64,000 bases of DNA from Shewanella sp. Arc9-LZ. Its GTDB lineage: Bacteria; Pseudomonadota; Gammaproteobacteria; Enterobacterales; Shewanellaceae. Each line of letters opens with the position of its first letter. The first letter of the stretch is position 1. The stretch spans positions 3,224,001 to 3,288,000 of the forward strand of contig NZ_CP048031.1 in the NCBI RefSeq assembly GCF_010092445.1. Direction: 5' to 3'. The notes under the pieces were generated by a model. It searched no databases, was not told the origin of the DNA, and saw nothing but the letters and a program-made list of their open reading frames with translations. The position numbers and the translations under genes were made by a program. Below are positions 18,921 through 27,323 of this stretch, piece by piece.

Positions 18921-20087
18921 TTAACTTGCTACATGATCGACAACGAGGTTCTGACTGACTTGTACTGACTTTTTATCATTTTTAGTCTTCCTCAACAATG
19001 CTTTAGCCTGTTCTAAAAGTATCCGATCATTGTCTTGACGTGCTACCTGCCAGTTGATTTTGGCCCAGTAAAGTGCTTTTTGGGGCTGAATATCAATAGT
19101 TAAATAATATTTTGCCAGATCGGATGCATGCAAGCTGTCTTGTCTTTGCTCGCGCAGTTTAACTCTTTGGGCAAAAGTCCATTGCCATTTAACAGTATTG
19201 CCAAGGGATTTTTCCGCTATCGCTAAGCGCAATAATAGTGCGTCGTCTTGAACCGCGTTATTATTGACGACACTGGAGAGCATATCGTACACCTGTTGAT
19301 GTTGATTTAATGCCAACTCAATATCAGACCATAGCGCTAATAAACTAACCGGAGCATTGTCCATATCTAACTGATTTAAATAACTCAATGCTTCTTCTGC
19401 CATACCTTGCTTAAATGCCATGTCAGCAAGAATTTGCACTATCCAACGTTTTTCTGGTTCATTATTAGGTTGATACAACTGGTACAACCGAGCTAACTCT
19501 TGATAACTTTCGGCCAGTTTGCCATTTTGACTGGTCACTTCTAAAGCACAGGTAGAAATCAACAAAATATCGGCTTTTCCTATTAGGGTTAAACACGCTT
19601 GCCTTGCACCGACAATATCCCCCTGTACCAGATGAATATTGGCTTTTAATAACCAACTATTTATCGCAGTCGGTTTTAATTCAATGGAGCGCTCTAACGC
19701 CTTTATCGCCCGGTCAAATTGGTGTTGATGCTGTAATACTCGAGCATATAAATAATAGGTCTGCGCATCGGGGCTGGCATTGGCCATTTTGGCTTGTAAC
19801 CAAGCTTTTGCACGACCGTAGCGATAATCAGCTTCACCGGGATATTGTCCTTGTTCAATAAAATCACTGATGTCGTCTAAGCTCATCTGCTTGTCGGTAT
19901 CATTAAACACTTTCCAGGTCGCAATAACTTCACTGGTATCTTTTGGTGTATATGGCGCCGCAGTACTGTTGCCTACCATCAAAAAACATGCACTGACAAC
20001 CATTACAATATTGATGTAAAATTGAATGTTGAGGCTAAATTGAGGGTACTTAATCATTGGTGTTAATCGCCCTGATATCACTTGCAT
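18921..20087 (-). CDS. Exported tetratricopeptide-repeat protein
   Basis: This 388-residue protein begins at ATG 20087, four bases after a strong AAGGAGG. An internal hydrophobic stretch (FYINIVMVVSACFLMVGNSTAAP) acts as signal peptide or anchor. Several TPR units follow, such as ARVLQHQHQFDRAIKALERSIELKPTA and the next helix pair, up to about residue 350. TPR domains mediate protein-protein contacts; no enzymatic motif is seen. It sits between the cadherin-like lipoprotein gene (144 bp upstream) and the HupE-like gene (10 bp downstream). A periplasmic scaffold for that membrane protein is plausible (inference). Confidence 0.8.
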   Translation of the reverse strand: MQVISGRLTPMIKYPQFSLNIQFYINIVMVVSACFLMVGNSTAAPYTPKDTSEVIATWKVFNDTDKQMSLDDISDFIEQGQYPGEADYRYGRAKAWLQAKMANASPDAQTYYLYARVLQHQHQFDRAIKALERSIELKPTAINSWLLKANIHLVQGDIVGARQACLTLIGKADILLISTCALEVTSQNGKLAESYQELARLYQLYQPNNEPEKRWIVQILADMAFKQGMAEEALSYLNQLDMDNAPVSLLALWSDIELALNQHQQVYDMLSSVVNNNAVQDDALLLRLAIAEKSLGNTVKWQWTFAQRVKLREQRQDSLHASDLAKYYLTIDIQPQKALYWAKINWQVARQDNDRILLEQAKALLRKTKNDKKSVQVSQNLVVDHVAS

Positions 20088-20231
20088 AACGCCTCCTTAA
20101 TGCCATCCTTGGCTATGAATATCGATCTAATTAATCATTACTTCTCAGCTGAGATAATCATTCATTGGATGAATAAGATAGATATTTGGTCCTGTGTTAT
20201 AAACTTAAGCTAGCGAATAGAACTCTCACTA

Positions 20232-20774
20232 TTAATCCAGTAATAAGTCGTCGTAAAAATCAGCCGTTGATACATCGTTCTCAACCACGCGGCCATTAAC
20301 ACGTAAAGGTGCAGCTTGGCTTGGTTGTAAAAACGCCTGACGACTTAAGCTTGAAAACATCACTTGCTCAGCATCAATGGTAATGTTCACCATTGCCGCT
20401 ACAGGGTCGTTTACGCCATCACTCACAGCAACAGTAAAACTGTCCATGCCAGTCACTTCATTGGTAGGAGTATAAGTAAACTCGCCGTTTGGCATTAAAC
20501 TAACCGTACCAAGCGTCGGTTCACTCATCACAGTAAACGTTAGTGCATCACCATCTTTATCGGTGGCTATCACTTGATCTGTCACCGGTGTTTCAGTCAC
20601 GGTGGAGATCATGACACTGTTCACCATTGGCGCACTGTTTTTAGCCATAGTCATCGCATCATCATCTGAGTTACAACCAGCTAAAAAACCGCCACTGAGC
20701 ACACTGATTAATACCACTGGTTTAGCGAGATTATTAAGCGCTTGACGCGTCGCATATCGAATAGAAATATTCAT
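20232..20774 (-). CDS. Lipoprotein with cadherin-like / Ig-like domain
   Basis: This 180-residue protein has a lipobox LAGC with Cys34 as the lipidated residue; Asn at +2 suggests the outer membrane. After a short acidic linker comes one tandem-repeat-type Ig/cadherin-like domain, with ATDKDGDALTFTV, GEFTYTPTNEVTG and DSFTVAVSDGVND as its hallmarks, about residues 48-133. These domains often bind calcium and mediate adhesion. The remaining tail is unassigned. AAGGA lies 7 bases before ATG 20774. It is 10 bp downstream of the DUF4331 gene and co-transcribed with it. A calcium theme is shared with the EF-hand in the HupE-like protein. Confidence 0.82.
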   Translation of the reverse strand: MNISIRYATRQALNNLAKPVVLISVLSGGFLAGCNSDDDAMTMAKNSAPMVNSVMISTVTETPVTDQVIATDKDGDALTFTVMSEPTLGTVSLMPNGEFTYTPTNEVTGMDSFTVAVSDGVNDPVAAMVNITIDAEQVMFSSLSRQAFLQPSQAAPLRVNGRVVENDVSTADFYDDLLLD

Positions 20775-20784
20775 CTTATGTTCC

Positions 20785-22371
20785 TTATTTTGAGCCCGAA
20801 AGCGGCGTCGCTAAGTAAGGGAAGTGATCCATCATCATGGTCGCGTCAACGGGTGCACCATCAGTAAATGGCACGTTACCAACGCTGGCATCATCACTAG
20901 TACAAAGGCCTAAATCCGTGTCAGTACCATTGACTGGGATTGGGTAACATAAACGTCCCATTACCACGCGCAGTGCAATATCAACCACATCATCACCCGG
21001 ACGACGACCATTTGGGAAACCGGCTAAATCATCACCAGCCACACCAAAAGCTGACTGCATATCACGTGATTTTGCCGGAATGCCGGTATTAAGACGCAAC
21101 ATTTCTGAAGGCGTCACCATCTCAAGTTGGTTAACACCAGCAAAACCAGTGAGAAATGCAGTAACAAGATCGGTACGAGGGAAGTTAGTTGGCGCTAACG
21201 TTTCAATGTTTGTTCCCAACGTTTGATTAATCGCGTCTTTGAACAGAATGTTAAGCAACTCTGGTAAGCTCGGGTGCGTCACATAGTCAGCAAACTGAGT
21301 GTCATCTTTAGGATGTGAAGTCGAAAAGGTGTCTTTATCCTTTAAGCCAATCACTAACTCGTTAACCAGTGGATTACCCAGACGAGATACCTGAGTTAAT
21401 GCGCCGCCGTTGACTTCAGTTTTACCCACTTTGGCATTTGGATTTAAAATACGCGCTTGCGGTAAACTGGCGGTAGTCCATGCACCAATGGTGCCGTTGC
21501 CTTGAGTCGTTAAACAAGACTTTGGCACTTCAATTGAAATGGCTGTGACATTTTTATCCATCAAATCATCATTATCAACAGATTGAGTGATGCCACCTGG
21601 AAATCCACCTTGGTCGCCAGCGCCCGGTGCACTATCACCTTCTACAGGCACATAGTTGACCAAATCAAAGGTTTTGCCTAAGTTAACCACGAAAGGGTCT
21701 TTACGTTGGCCAACAAACACTTTACCAGGACTTGCACAACCATCGAGATTAAATTCGTAGATGAATTGACCCGCATAACTTGCATACGCGCTGCTATCAC
21801 CGAAACTCTTATTACCAATGTAATCCAGTGGCTTATGGAACATCGCCCCTGAAGTATTGGTTAACGCTGTTGCGCTACCACTATTTTGTGGTCCTTTAAC
21901 AAGTGTTAACTCATACGACTCGCTAAAGTTTGCCGCACTTTGATCCGCAGCAGTAATGCCACCAATATTTTTAAGCGGTACTGACACACTACGTTGATTG
22001 TCAGCAGGACCAACCGTTAGCGCAATACCTTGATTATTATTGGCAAGCTCATTGGTAAAGTTAAATTGGAAGGTTAAATCTTCTATAGCATCACCATCAT
22101 TATCGATATGAATGCTGTATACCGCAGCAGGATCCATCGCATAATAGTTAGGTCCGCCGTAGGCATCTTGCAGTGGAATATAGTTGGCGATAAGAGTGAC
22201 GTAATCTTCACGTCCAGCTTCGTAGCTATTAAAAGCGTAGAAGTCGGTAGAGTCTAATGTTGGAAAACGAGTGATATTGGGTGCTTCTCGGTGACTTGAC
22301 GCAAATGCATTAGCGCCTAATAAAGTGCTGCATACGATACTGGCGATTAGGGATATTTTTAGTACTTTCAT
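20785..22371 (-). CDS. DUF4331 family secreted protein
   Basis: This 528-residue exported protein has a signal peptide ending ANAFASS. It is followed directly by the family's signature SHREAPNITRFPTLDSTDFYAF. DUF4331 proteins occur widely next to ECF sigma factors and HupE/TPR genes; no function is established. ATG 22371 is selected because AAGGA lies 7 bases upstream. The open frame extends 25 codons further, but upstream ATGs lack a usable ribosome site. It heads a four-gene operon (DUF4331, cadherin-like lipoprotein, TPR, HupE-like). A GGAACC hexamer at about 22418-22423 on the minus strand resembles an ECF-type -35. Confidence 0.88.
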   Translation of the reverse strand: MKVLKISLIASIVCSTLLGANAFASSHREAPNITRFPTLDSTDFYAFNSYEAGREDYVTLIANYIPLQDAYGGPNYYAMDPAAVYSIHIDNDGDAIEDLTFQFNFTNELANNNQGIALTVGPADNQRSVSVPLKNIGGITAADQSAANFSESYELTLVKGPQNSGSATALTNTSGAMFHKPLDYIGNKSFGDSSAYASYAGQFIYEFNLDGCASPGKVFVGQRKDPFVVNLGKTFDLVNYVPVEGDSAPGAGDQGGFPGGITQSVDNDDLMDKNVTAISIEVPKSCLTTQGNGTIGAWTTASLPQARILNPNAKVGKTEVNGGALTQVSRLGNPLVNELVIGLKDKDTFSTSHPKDDTQFADYVTHPSLPELLNILFKDAINQTLGTNIETLAPTNFPRTDLVTAFLTGFAGVNQLEMVTPSEMLRLNTGIPAKSRDMQSAFGVAGDDLAGFPNGRRPGDDVVDIALRVVMGRLCYPIPVNGTDTDLGLCTSDDASVGNVPFTDGAPVDATMMMDHFPYLATPLSGSK

Positions 22372-22789
22372 GACCATTTCCTTGTTATGTAGTAGAGTCA
22401 TATTAGTAAACGGCTCAGGTTCCATTTTGGATGCAGGTTTTAGCAATTATTGTTGAAATAAATTAAATAAAAAATTAATACACTGAATTTAAATGAATTT
22501 ATAAATAAACTATTTTTACTAATCTAATGAAAATGTTAATTTTCGCATGATGAACTATCAATATGGTCCTTTCAATACAGCCCCCTCTATACAATTTCTT
22601 CAATACAATCCTTTAGTATGTGATCGCTCAGAAATGAGTCGTTAACAATTTCCCGTTAACCGGTGATTCATCGATCGCCAATAGATAGTTGCAACCATAA
22701 AAAAGCGGCCAATAGTCTCACTATTGGCCGCTTAAATGTTAGCGTGGTAACACATCAATGCTTTGAAGCATCACCCTATCATTAAGGCT
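22372..22789. other. Intergenic region between the anti-sigma gene and the DUF4331 operon
   Basis: These 418 bp are AT-rich and contain no supported gene. They hold the terminator of the sigma/anti-sigma unit near 22703-22733 and, to its left, the promoter region of the DUF4331 operon with the GGAACC noted there. Confidence 0.55.
22697..22733 (-). terminator. Rho-independent terminator of the sigma/anti-sigma unit
   Basis: A perfect 13-bp stem (AAGCGGCCAATAG at 22703-22715, complement at 22721-22733) with a 5-nt loop is followed, on the minus strand, by a run of six T. It lies 57 bp past the anti-sigma stop. Confidence 0.92.
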
Positions 22790-23503
22790 TTATAAAATTG
22801 CTAGCTCTGCGGTATACAATACCTCTGTTGGTAAGCCATTTGGTGAGCCGTTCAAAGGCTCTAAACTTACCGCCAGAGCCACTATATCCATGTCATCAAA
22901 TTGACTGTTTTTCACCAATGTTAACTTGCCTGACTTAGGCAGTAAGCCTAATGAAATTGGATTTTCGACACCTTTAGCCACCATCCATAACTCATAGTCT
23001 TTATTCGCCAGTGGCTTAAGGTTACTGGTAGAGCGCACTTCAATCGTATTGGAGGTGACTTCAATCAGCCATAATGCTTTAGATTGTGCACTTTGCACTA
23101 CCGCAACTTGCTGCGATGTAGCAACTGGCACAGGCTGATTATTCACAACTAAAACAGCCATAACAATGGCTGCTGCGCTTGCCATTGAAGCCAATCCCTT
23201 CCATAAACGGTTACGTGTTGCCATAGGCACCACATTTGAGGTTTTTGGCAATGGTGCTTGGGCCACATTATCAACAAACCCTAGCGACATACTGATTTGT
23301 TGCCAAACCCGTTCATCTGGGGTTATCGGCGTTAACAATTGATTCATGCCATGTAAATGTTGCTCCCATAACCAAGTGCTTTCACGCAGACTGGGAATTT
23401 GCATCATTAATTTTTGAAACCGACGTCTAGCTTGGCCACGCAATGTACCAAGCACATATTCTGCTGCTAATGCGTCTTTTAATTGAGGATCACGATAATT
23501 CAT
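22790..23503 (-). CDS. Anti-sigma factor, RskA-like
   Basis: This 237-residue protein starts at ATG 23503, which overlaps the sigma-factor stop as ATGA; this coupling decides the start. The N-terminal cytoplasmic part (DALAAEYVLGTLRGQARRRF) matches the anti-sigma domain of RskA/ChrR-like proteins. No HxxxCxxC zinc motif is seen. A single membrane helix (MASAAAIVMAVLVV) is followed by an extracytoplasmic RskA C-terminal domain containing KDYELWMVAKG and SLEPLNGSPNGLPTEVLYTA. It should hold the partner sigma factor inactive at the membrane until a signal from the periplasm arrives. Confidence 0.88.
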   Translation of the reverse strand: MNYRDPQLKDALAAEYVLGTLRGQARRRFQKLMMQIPSLRESTWLWEQHLHGMNQLLTPITPDERVWQQISMSLGFVDNVAQAPLPKTSNVVPMATRNRLWKGLASMASAAAIVMAVLVVNNQPVPVATSQQVAVVQSAQSKALWLIEVTSNTIEVRSTSNLKPLANKDYELWMVAKGVENPISLGLLPKSGKLTLVKNSQFDDMDIVALAVSLEPLNGSPNGLPTEVLYTAELAIL

Positions 23504-24036
23504 AACGATAAACACCTCTGTAATTGTTGTAAACCACGACGGATCCAACTCTTAATAGTGCCTAATGGTAAATCTAAGTGCCCCACAACTTCGTGATGCG
23601 ATAAACCATTATAGTAAGCGAGATGAATTGCTTGTTTCTGCTGAGGCTCGAGTTCTCCCATACACTGGTCGAGTTTATTTTTATGAACTTGAGGCCCGTC
23701 ATCATTGATATGCTCTTCAAAAATGGCTTCTTGGCCATCTTCAAGTGGATCTTCCTTTCTGACCTTTTGATAACGCAACATGTCTAAGGCTCGGTAACGA
23801 ACAATACTGATCATCCACGTGAGAACCGATCCTTTTCCGTGTTGATATTCTGTCGCGTTATGCCAAATTTTTACGTAGGCTTCTTGTAATACCTCTTCGG
23901 CTAACTCACGTCGACCGAGCATTTTTAAGCTAACTGCGAATAACTGGCCACTGGTAGATTGGTATAAATCAGCAAATGCTTGTTTATCTCCATCTGCACT
24001 AGCACTTAATAAGTTAAGTAAGGTGTCTTGATCCAT
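23500..24036 (-). CDS. ECF-type RNA polymerase sigma factor
   Basis: This 178-residue sigma-70 family protein has only regions 2 and 4. Region 2 shows EVLQEAYVKIWHNA and VLTWMISIVRYRALDMLRY. Region 4 shows LAYYNGLSHHEVVGHLDLPLGTIKSWIRRGLQQL with its helix-turn-helix. It is co-transcribed with the anti-sigma gene through an ATGA overlap. The DUF4331-lipoprotein-TPR-HupE operon immediately downstream is the likely regulon (inference from conserved neighbourhoods). It resembles SigK-type ECF factors. Confidence 0.92.
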   Translation of the reverse strand: MDQDTLLNLLSASADGDKQAFADLYQSTSGQLFAVSLKMLGRRELAEEVLQEAYVKIWHNATEYQHGKGSVLTWMISIVRYRALDMLRYQKVRKEDPLEDGQEAIFEEHINDDGPQVHKNKLDQCMGELEPQQKQAIHLAYYNGLSHHEVVGHLDLPLGTIKSWIRRGLQQLQRCLSL

Positions 24037-24141
24037 AATCTGCCACGTTTCCCTATGATGGTTCGATATAGTTGATACAGGCTAATTGCGCATATATTGA
24101 TAAAAAAGCCTCAATAGCGTGTATACGAACCAAAGTTAATA

Positions 24142-24185
24142 TTGGATGCAAAATAAATAAAATAAATAAAATAAATAAAATACAA
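24142..24185. repeat. AT-rich simple repeat
   Basis: A low-complexity run built from AAATAAAAT-like units (period 9, about four to five copies) precedes the kefB-type terminator. It may be prone to slippage; no function is implied. Confidence 0.7.
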
Positions 24186-24219
24186 TAAAAAAGCACCATC
24201 ACTTTTCAGCATGGTGCTT
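24183..24219 (-). terminator. Rho-independent terminator of the CPA2 antiporter gene
   Basis: A 9-bp stem (AAGCACCAT at 24191-24199, complement at 24211-24219) with an 11-nt loop is followed on the minus strand by a T-run. It lies 24 bp past the antiporter stop. Confidence 0.9.
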
Positions 24220-24243
24220 GGTAGCAATAATATGAAGCTATAT

Positions 24244-26193
24244 TTAACCTTGCAGTAAATACTCTTCAGCTTTCTCAATACTGCGCGGTTTACCCACCAG
24301 CATTAAAATATCGTTACGCCTTAATATCCACTCAGGGGGTGGATCGATCTCCTCGCCTTTACGCCGCACCGCTCTAAGCTCAACATCCAAAGCTTGCCAT
24401 GGAATATCGGCAACGGTTTTACCCACCGCACTAGCACCTGAAGCCAGTGACACTGCATGGAGTAAATCTAAGGTAAAATCAGTTTCTGTACCGGAAAAGA
24501 AACCGTGTAGATATTGATAATGATTACGCCGTTCAGATTCCAAGCGTTTAATAATCCGCGCTAAGGGGACGCCACATTTAAACAACACTTGCGACACCAG
24601 CATTAAGCTGCCCTCAAGTGATTCAGGGATAACTTGGGTCGCCCCCGCTTCTTTAAGCTCATGTAGATTCGCATCATCGCGAGTGCGCACCAATATTTTT
24701 ACATCGGGAGCCAGTTTACGCGCCACGGCTAAACACTCTTCAGATTGCCTTGGTTCGCAAAATGTCACCACCACTAAGCTCGCTTGACGAATGCCCATCT
24801 TCTTCAATAGCGCCATTCTGCAAGCATCACCAAAATGAATATTTTCGCCTGCGGCTCTCGCTTCTGTCACTCTGGTGGGATCTAAATCAAGCACCATATA
24901 AGGCACCGCTTCTGTTTTCAAAAAGCGTGCAATCGTTTGCCCTACGCGACCGTAACCTAAAATCAGTACCACATCACTTTCGTCAGAATGAGGCAATACA
25001 ATTTCTATCGGTTCATTTTTAGGTGGCAGCTTATTGCCGCTAACCTTTTTGGCAATATCAACACTGTGGCGGATCAGCCAAGGCGCCATTGACATAGATA
25101 TCACCGCCACGGCGACTAACACAGTGCTTACTTCGGTATCGAGTAATTGATAATTTACTGCTAATGCCAGTAACACAAAACTAAACTCACCGACTTGACC
25201 TAAACTGATTGCGGTACTGAGTGATACCTTAGTATTTTCACCCACAAGTTTGAGCAAACCGTGCACGATTAATATTTTGGTGAGCACTACACCTGCCAAA
25301 ATCAATAATACTTGCCACCAATATTGCATCACTAAATCGAAATTCAGTAGCATGCCGATGGAAATAAAAAACAAACCCATTAATAAATCACGAAATGGCC
25401 TTATGTCAGCCTCTAACTGGCGTCGATACTGGCTTTCGCCAAGTAACATCCCAGCAATAAATGCCCCTAACGCCATCGATAATCCAAGCCATTGAGTAAA
25501 CGCGCCCGTCACTAAAGCAACAACTAAGGTAGATAATACAAATAATTCATTTGAACGTGAGCGAGCTACTTCGTCAAAAATACGTGGCAATATCCATTTA
25601 CCAAATGACATTAATCCTAAAAAGGCCAAAATACCGGTGAGTAATCCCCACGCGATACTATTGAAGCTCATTTCAGCACCGCCTTTGGCTAATAGCGGCA
25701 TTAAAATCAATAGCGGCACCACCGCTAAATCTTGAAATAACAATACACTGACCGACAGCTCGCCGTGTCTGCGCCTTAACCAGTTTTGTTCATTAAGCAG
25801 CTTTAACACTATGGCCGTTGACGACAGCGCAATAGCCGAACCAATCACCACCGCAGCCACTAAGTTTTGCCCAACCAACATAGCAATGCCGCCAGCCACA
25901 AAGGCTGTTACCAACATTTGGGCGCTACCCAGGCCAAAAACAGTTCGGCGCATTGCCCACAACCTCGGTACCGAAAACTCAAGTCCTAGGGTAAACATCA
26001 GTAGCACTACGCCTAACTCAGCCACAGATTGCATTTGTAATTGGGTAAACCAATGAAAACCGCTGGGGCCGCTAACAACCCCGGTGAGTAAATAAGCTAA
26101 AATGGCCGGTAAGCCGAGTCGACGTAACAATGCAATAGCCACAATAGCAATCACAAGCATCAACAAAATATGGATAAAAATACTGTGTTCCAT
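24244..26193 (-). CDS. CPA2 monovalent cation:proton antiporter (KefB/RosB type)
   Basis: This 649-residue inner-membrane protein has the Kef-type layout. About twelve membrane helices are followed by a TrkA-N (RCK) NAD-binding domain with ILGYGRVGQTIARFL (about 411) and a TrkA-C domain at the C-terminus (LRAVRRKGEEIDPPPEWILRRNDIL). The membrane domain includes LGLEFSVPRLWAMRR and ALSSTAIVLKLL. The family exchanges K+ (or Na+) for protons under nucleotide or glutathione-adduct control. No KefF/KefG-like ancillary gene is adjacent. AAGGAG lies upstream at rather long spacing. Confidence 0.9.
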   Translation of the reverse strand: MEHSIFIHILLMLVIAIVAIALLRRLGLPAILAYLLTGVVSGPSGFHWFTQLQMQSVAELGVVLLMFTLGLEFSVPRLWAMRRTVFGLGSAQMLVTAFVAGGIAMLVGQNLVAAVVIGSAIALSSTAIVLKLLNEQNWLRRRHGELSVSVLLFQDLAVVPLLILMPLLAKGGAEMSFNSIAWGLLTGILAFLGLMSFGKWILPRIFDEVARSRSNELFVLSTLVVALVTGAFTQWLGLSMALGAFIAGMLLGESQYRRQLEADIRPFRDLLMGLFFISIGMLLNFDLVMQYWWQVLLILAGVVLTKILIVHGLLKLVGENTKVSLSTAISLGQVGEFSFVLLALAVNYQLLDTEVSTVLVAVAVISMSMAPWLIRHSVDIAKKVSGNKLPPKNEPIEIVLPHSDESDVVLILGYGRVGQTIARFLKTEAVPYMVLDLDPTRVTEARAAGENIHFGDACRMALLKKMGIRQASLVVVTFCEPRQSEECLAVARKLAPDVKILVRTRDDANLHELKEAGATQVIPESLEGSLMLVSQVLFKCGVPLARIIKRLESERRNHYQYLHGFFSGTETDFTLDLLHAVSLASGASAVGKTVADIPWQALDVELRAVRRKGEEIDPPPEWILRRNDILMLVGKPRSIEKAEEYLLQG

Positions 26194-26355
26194 TGTGGCT
26201 TTGGCTCCTTGTCAAAAAACTGTCGAAAGGGAAATAAAACGTTTTGTTAGCACTACAGTAAAACAACAACCAATTAATAACTATAGAAAATTTTTCATAG
26301 GCACGATTATTGCTAACAATATGGTAATTAGTTGTAACGTACTGGAACCAATATT

Positions 26356-27237
26356 ATGGATTTTTCAATAGCGACAGAATTATATCCTGAAGATTACTGG
26401 TACCGTTCAGACGCTTACTTGAATATGGAACCCGAACTGGACCTTATTCAAGTGATTCAACAACTACATGGAAGTTTAGATCCTCGGACAGTTTTTGCCT
26501 GCTTCGGCAAGATCCTAGGACAACATTTGCCGATTAAAGGACTACAATTGAACCTAGACAAACAAAAGTTTGTTTGGGGACGTCACTACGGTATTGAACT
26601 GCAACGTACTATTAACGATAACCAAGATACGTTTATCATAACCTATCAGTTGTCTGTAGCACTTAGTTCGGCGCAAAAACACACTTTAGAGCAACTTGAA
26701 GGCATATTAATTCAACCGTTGAATAATGCGTTGAAGTATCAAAATATGTCTAATCAAGCCATGTTTGATGCACTAACCCAATTAGGTAATCGTTATTATT
26801 ACCGCCAGGCAATCGACATCGCATTAGCACGAGCTAATCGCCAGCAAGGCCAAGTGTCTTTAATTGTATTAGATTTAGATAAATTTAAACAACTTAACGA
26901 TGCGCATGGCCATAAAGTCGGTGATTTTGTATTAGTAGGCTTTGCCGCATTAATTAATGAAGCCATTCGTAATACAGACCAAGCCTTTAGAATTGGCGGT
27001 GATGAGTTTGTGATCGTTACCCAAGGGGATGCCCAGGCCGCTGCAATAGTATGCCAACGTATCATTGATATGATGCCAAAACATTCTGAGCTCACCGAAT
27101 ATAACATTCAGTGCAGTTTAGGTATTGCGGAGTCCAAACCGCAGCAACAAGCAGAAAATATATATGAGCGTGCCGATAAAGCCATGTATTCCGCGAAAGC
27201 TGCCGGACGTAACTGCTACCGAATTTGCGCTAATTAG
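26356..27237 (+). CDS. Diguanylate cyclase (GGDEF)
   Basis: This 293-residue protein ends in a full GGDEF domain that makes cyclic di-GMP from two GTP. DALTQLGNR at 138-146 and LDLDKFKQLND open the domain. RNTD (205-208) five residues before GGDEF (214-218) is an intact inhibitory I-site. The N-terminal 130 residues have no membrane helix and no recognised sensor; they look like a small cytosolic input domain. It is monocistronic and divergent from the antiporter gene. A terminator follows. Confidence 0.95.
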   Translation: MDFSIATELYPEDYWYRSDAYLNMEPELDLIQVIQQLHGSLDPRTVFACFGKILGQHLPIKGLQLNLDKQKFVWGRHYGIELQRTINDNQDTFIITYQLSVALSSAQKHTLEQLEGILIQPLNNALKYQNMSNQAMFDALTQLGNRYYYRQAIDIALARANRQQGQVSLIVLDLDKFKQLNDAHGHKVGDFVLVGFAALINEAIRNTDQAFRIGGDEFVIVTQGDAQAAAIVCQRIIDMMPKHSELTEYNIQCSLGIAESKPQQQAENIYERADKAMYSAKAAGRNCYRICAN

Positions 27238-27273
27238 CACAACCTTATACTTATGTAGTAACAACTAATTAAT

Positions 27274-27299
27274 AAAAAAGACCTTAACAGGTCTTTTTT
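27274..27299. terminator. Bidirectional Rho-independent terminator
   Basis: A perfect 11-bp stem (AAAAAAGACCT at 27274-27284, complement at 27289-27299) with a TAAC loop and T-runs on both sides lies between the convergent GGDEF and RimK-like genes. Confidence 0.92.
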
Positions 27300-27323
27300 T
27301 ATTGGTTGATTATTGTATGGTAA

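Noticed and set aside
24142..24185. Regulatory array in the AATAAA-rich run
   Set aside because: Low complexity, and downstream of any coding start on either side; best seen as simple-sequence DNA.
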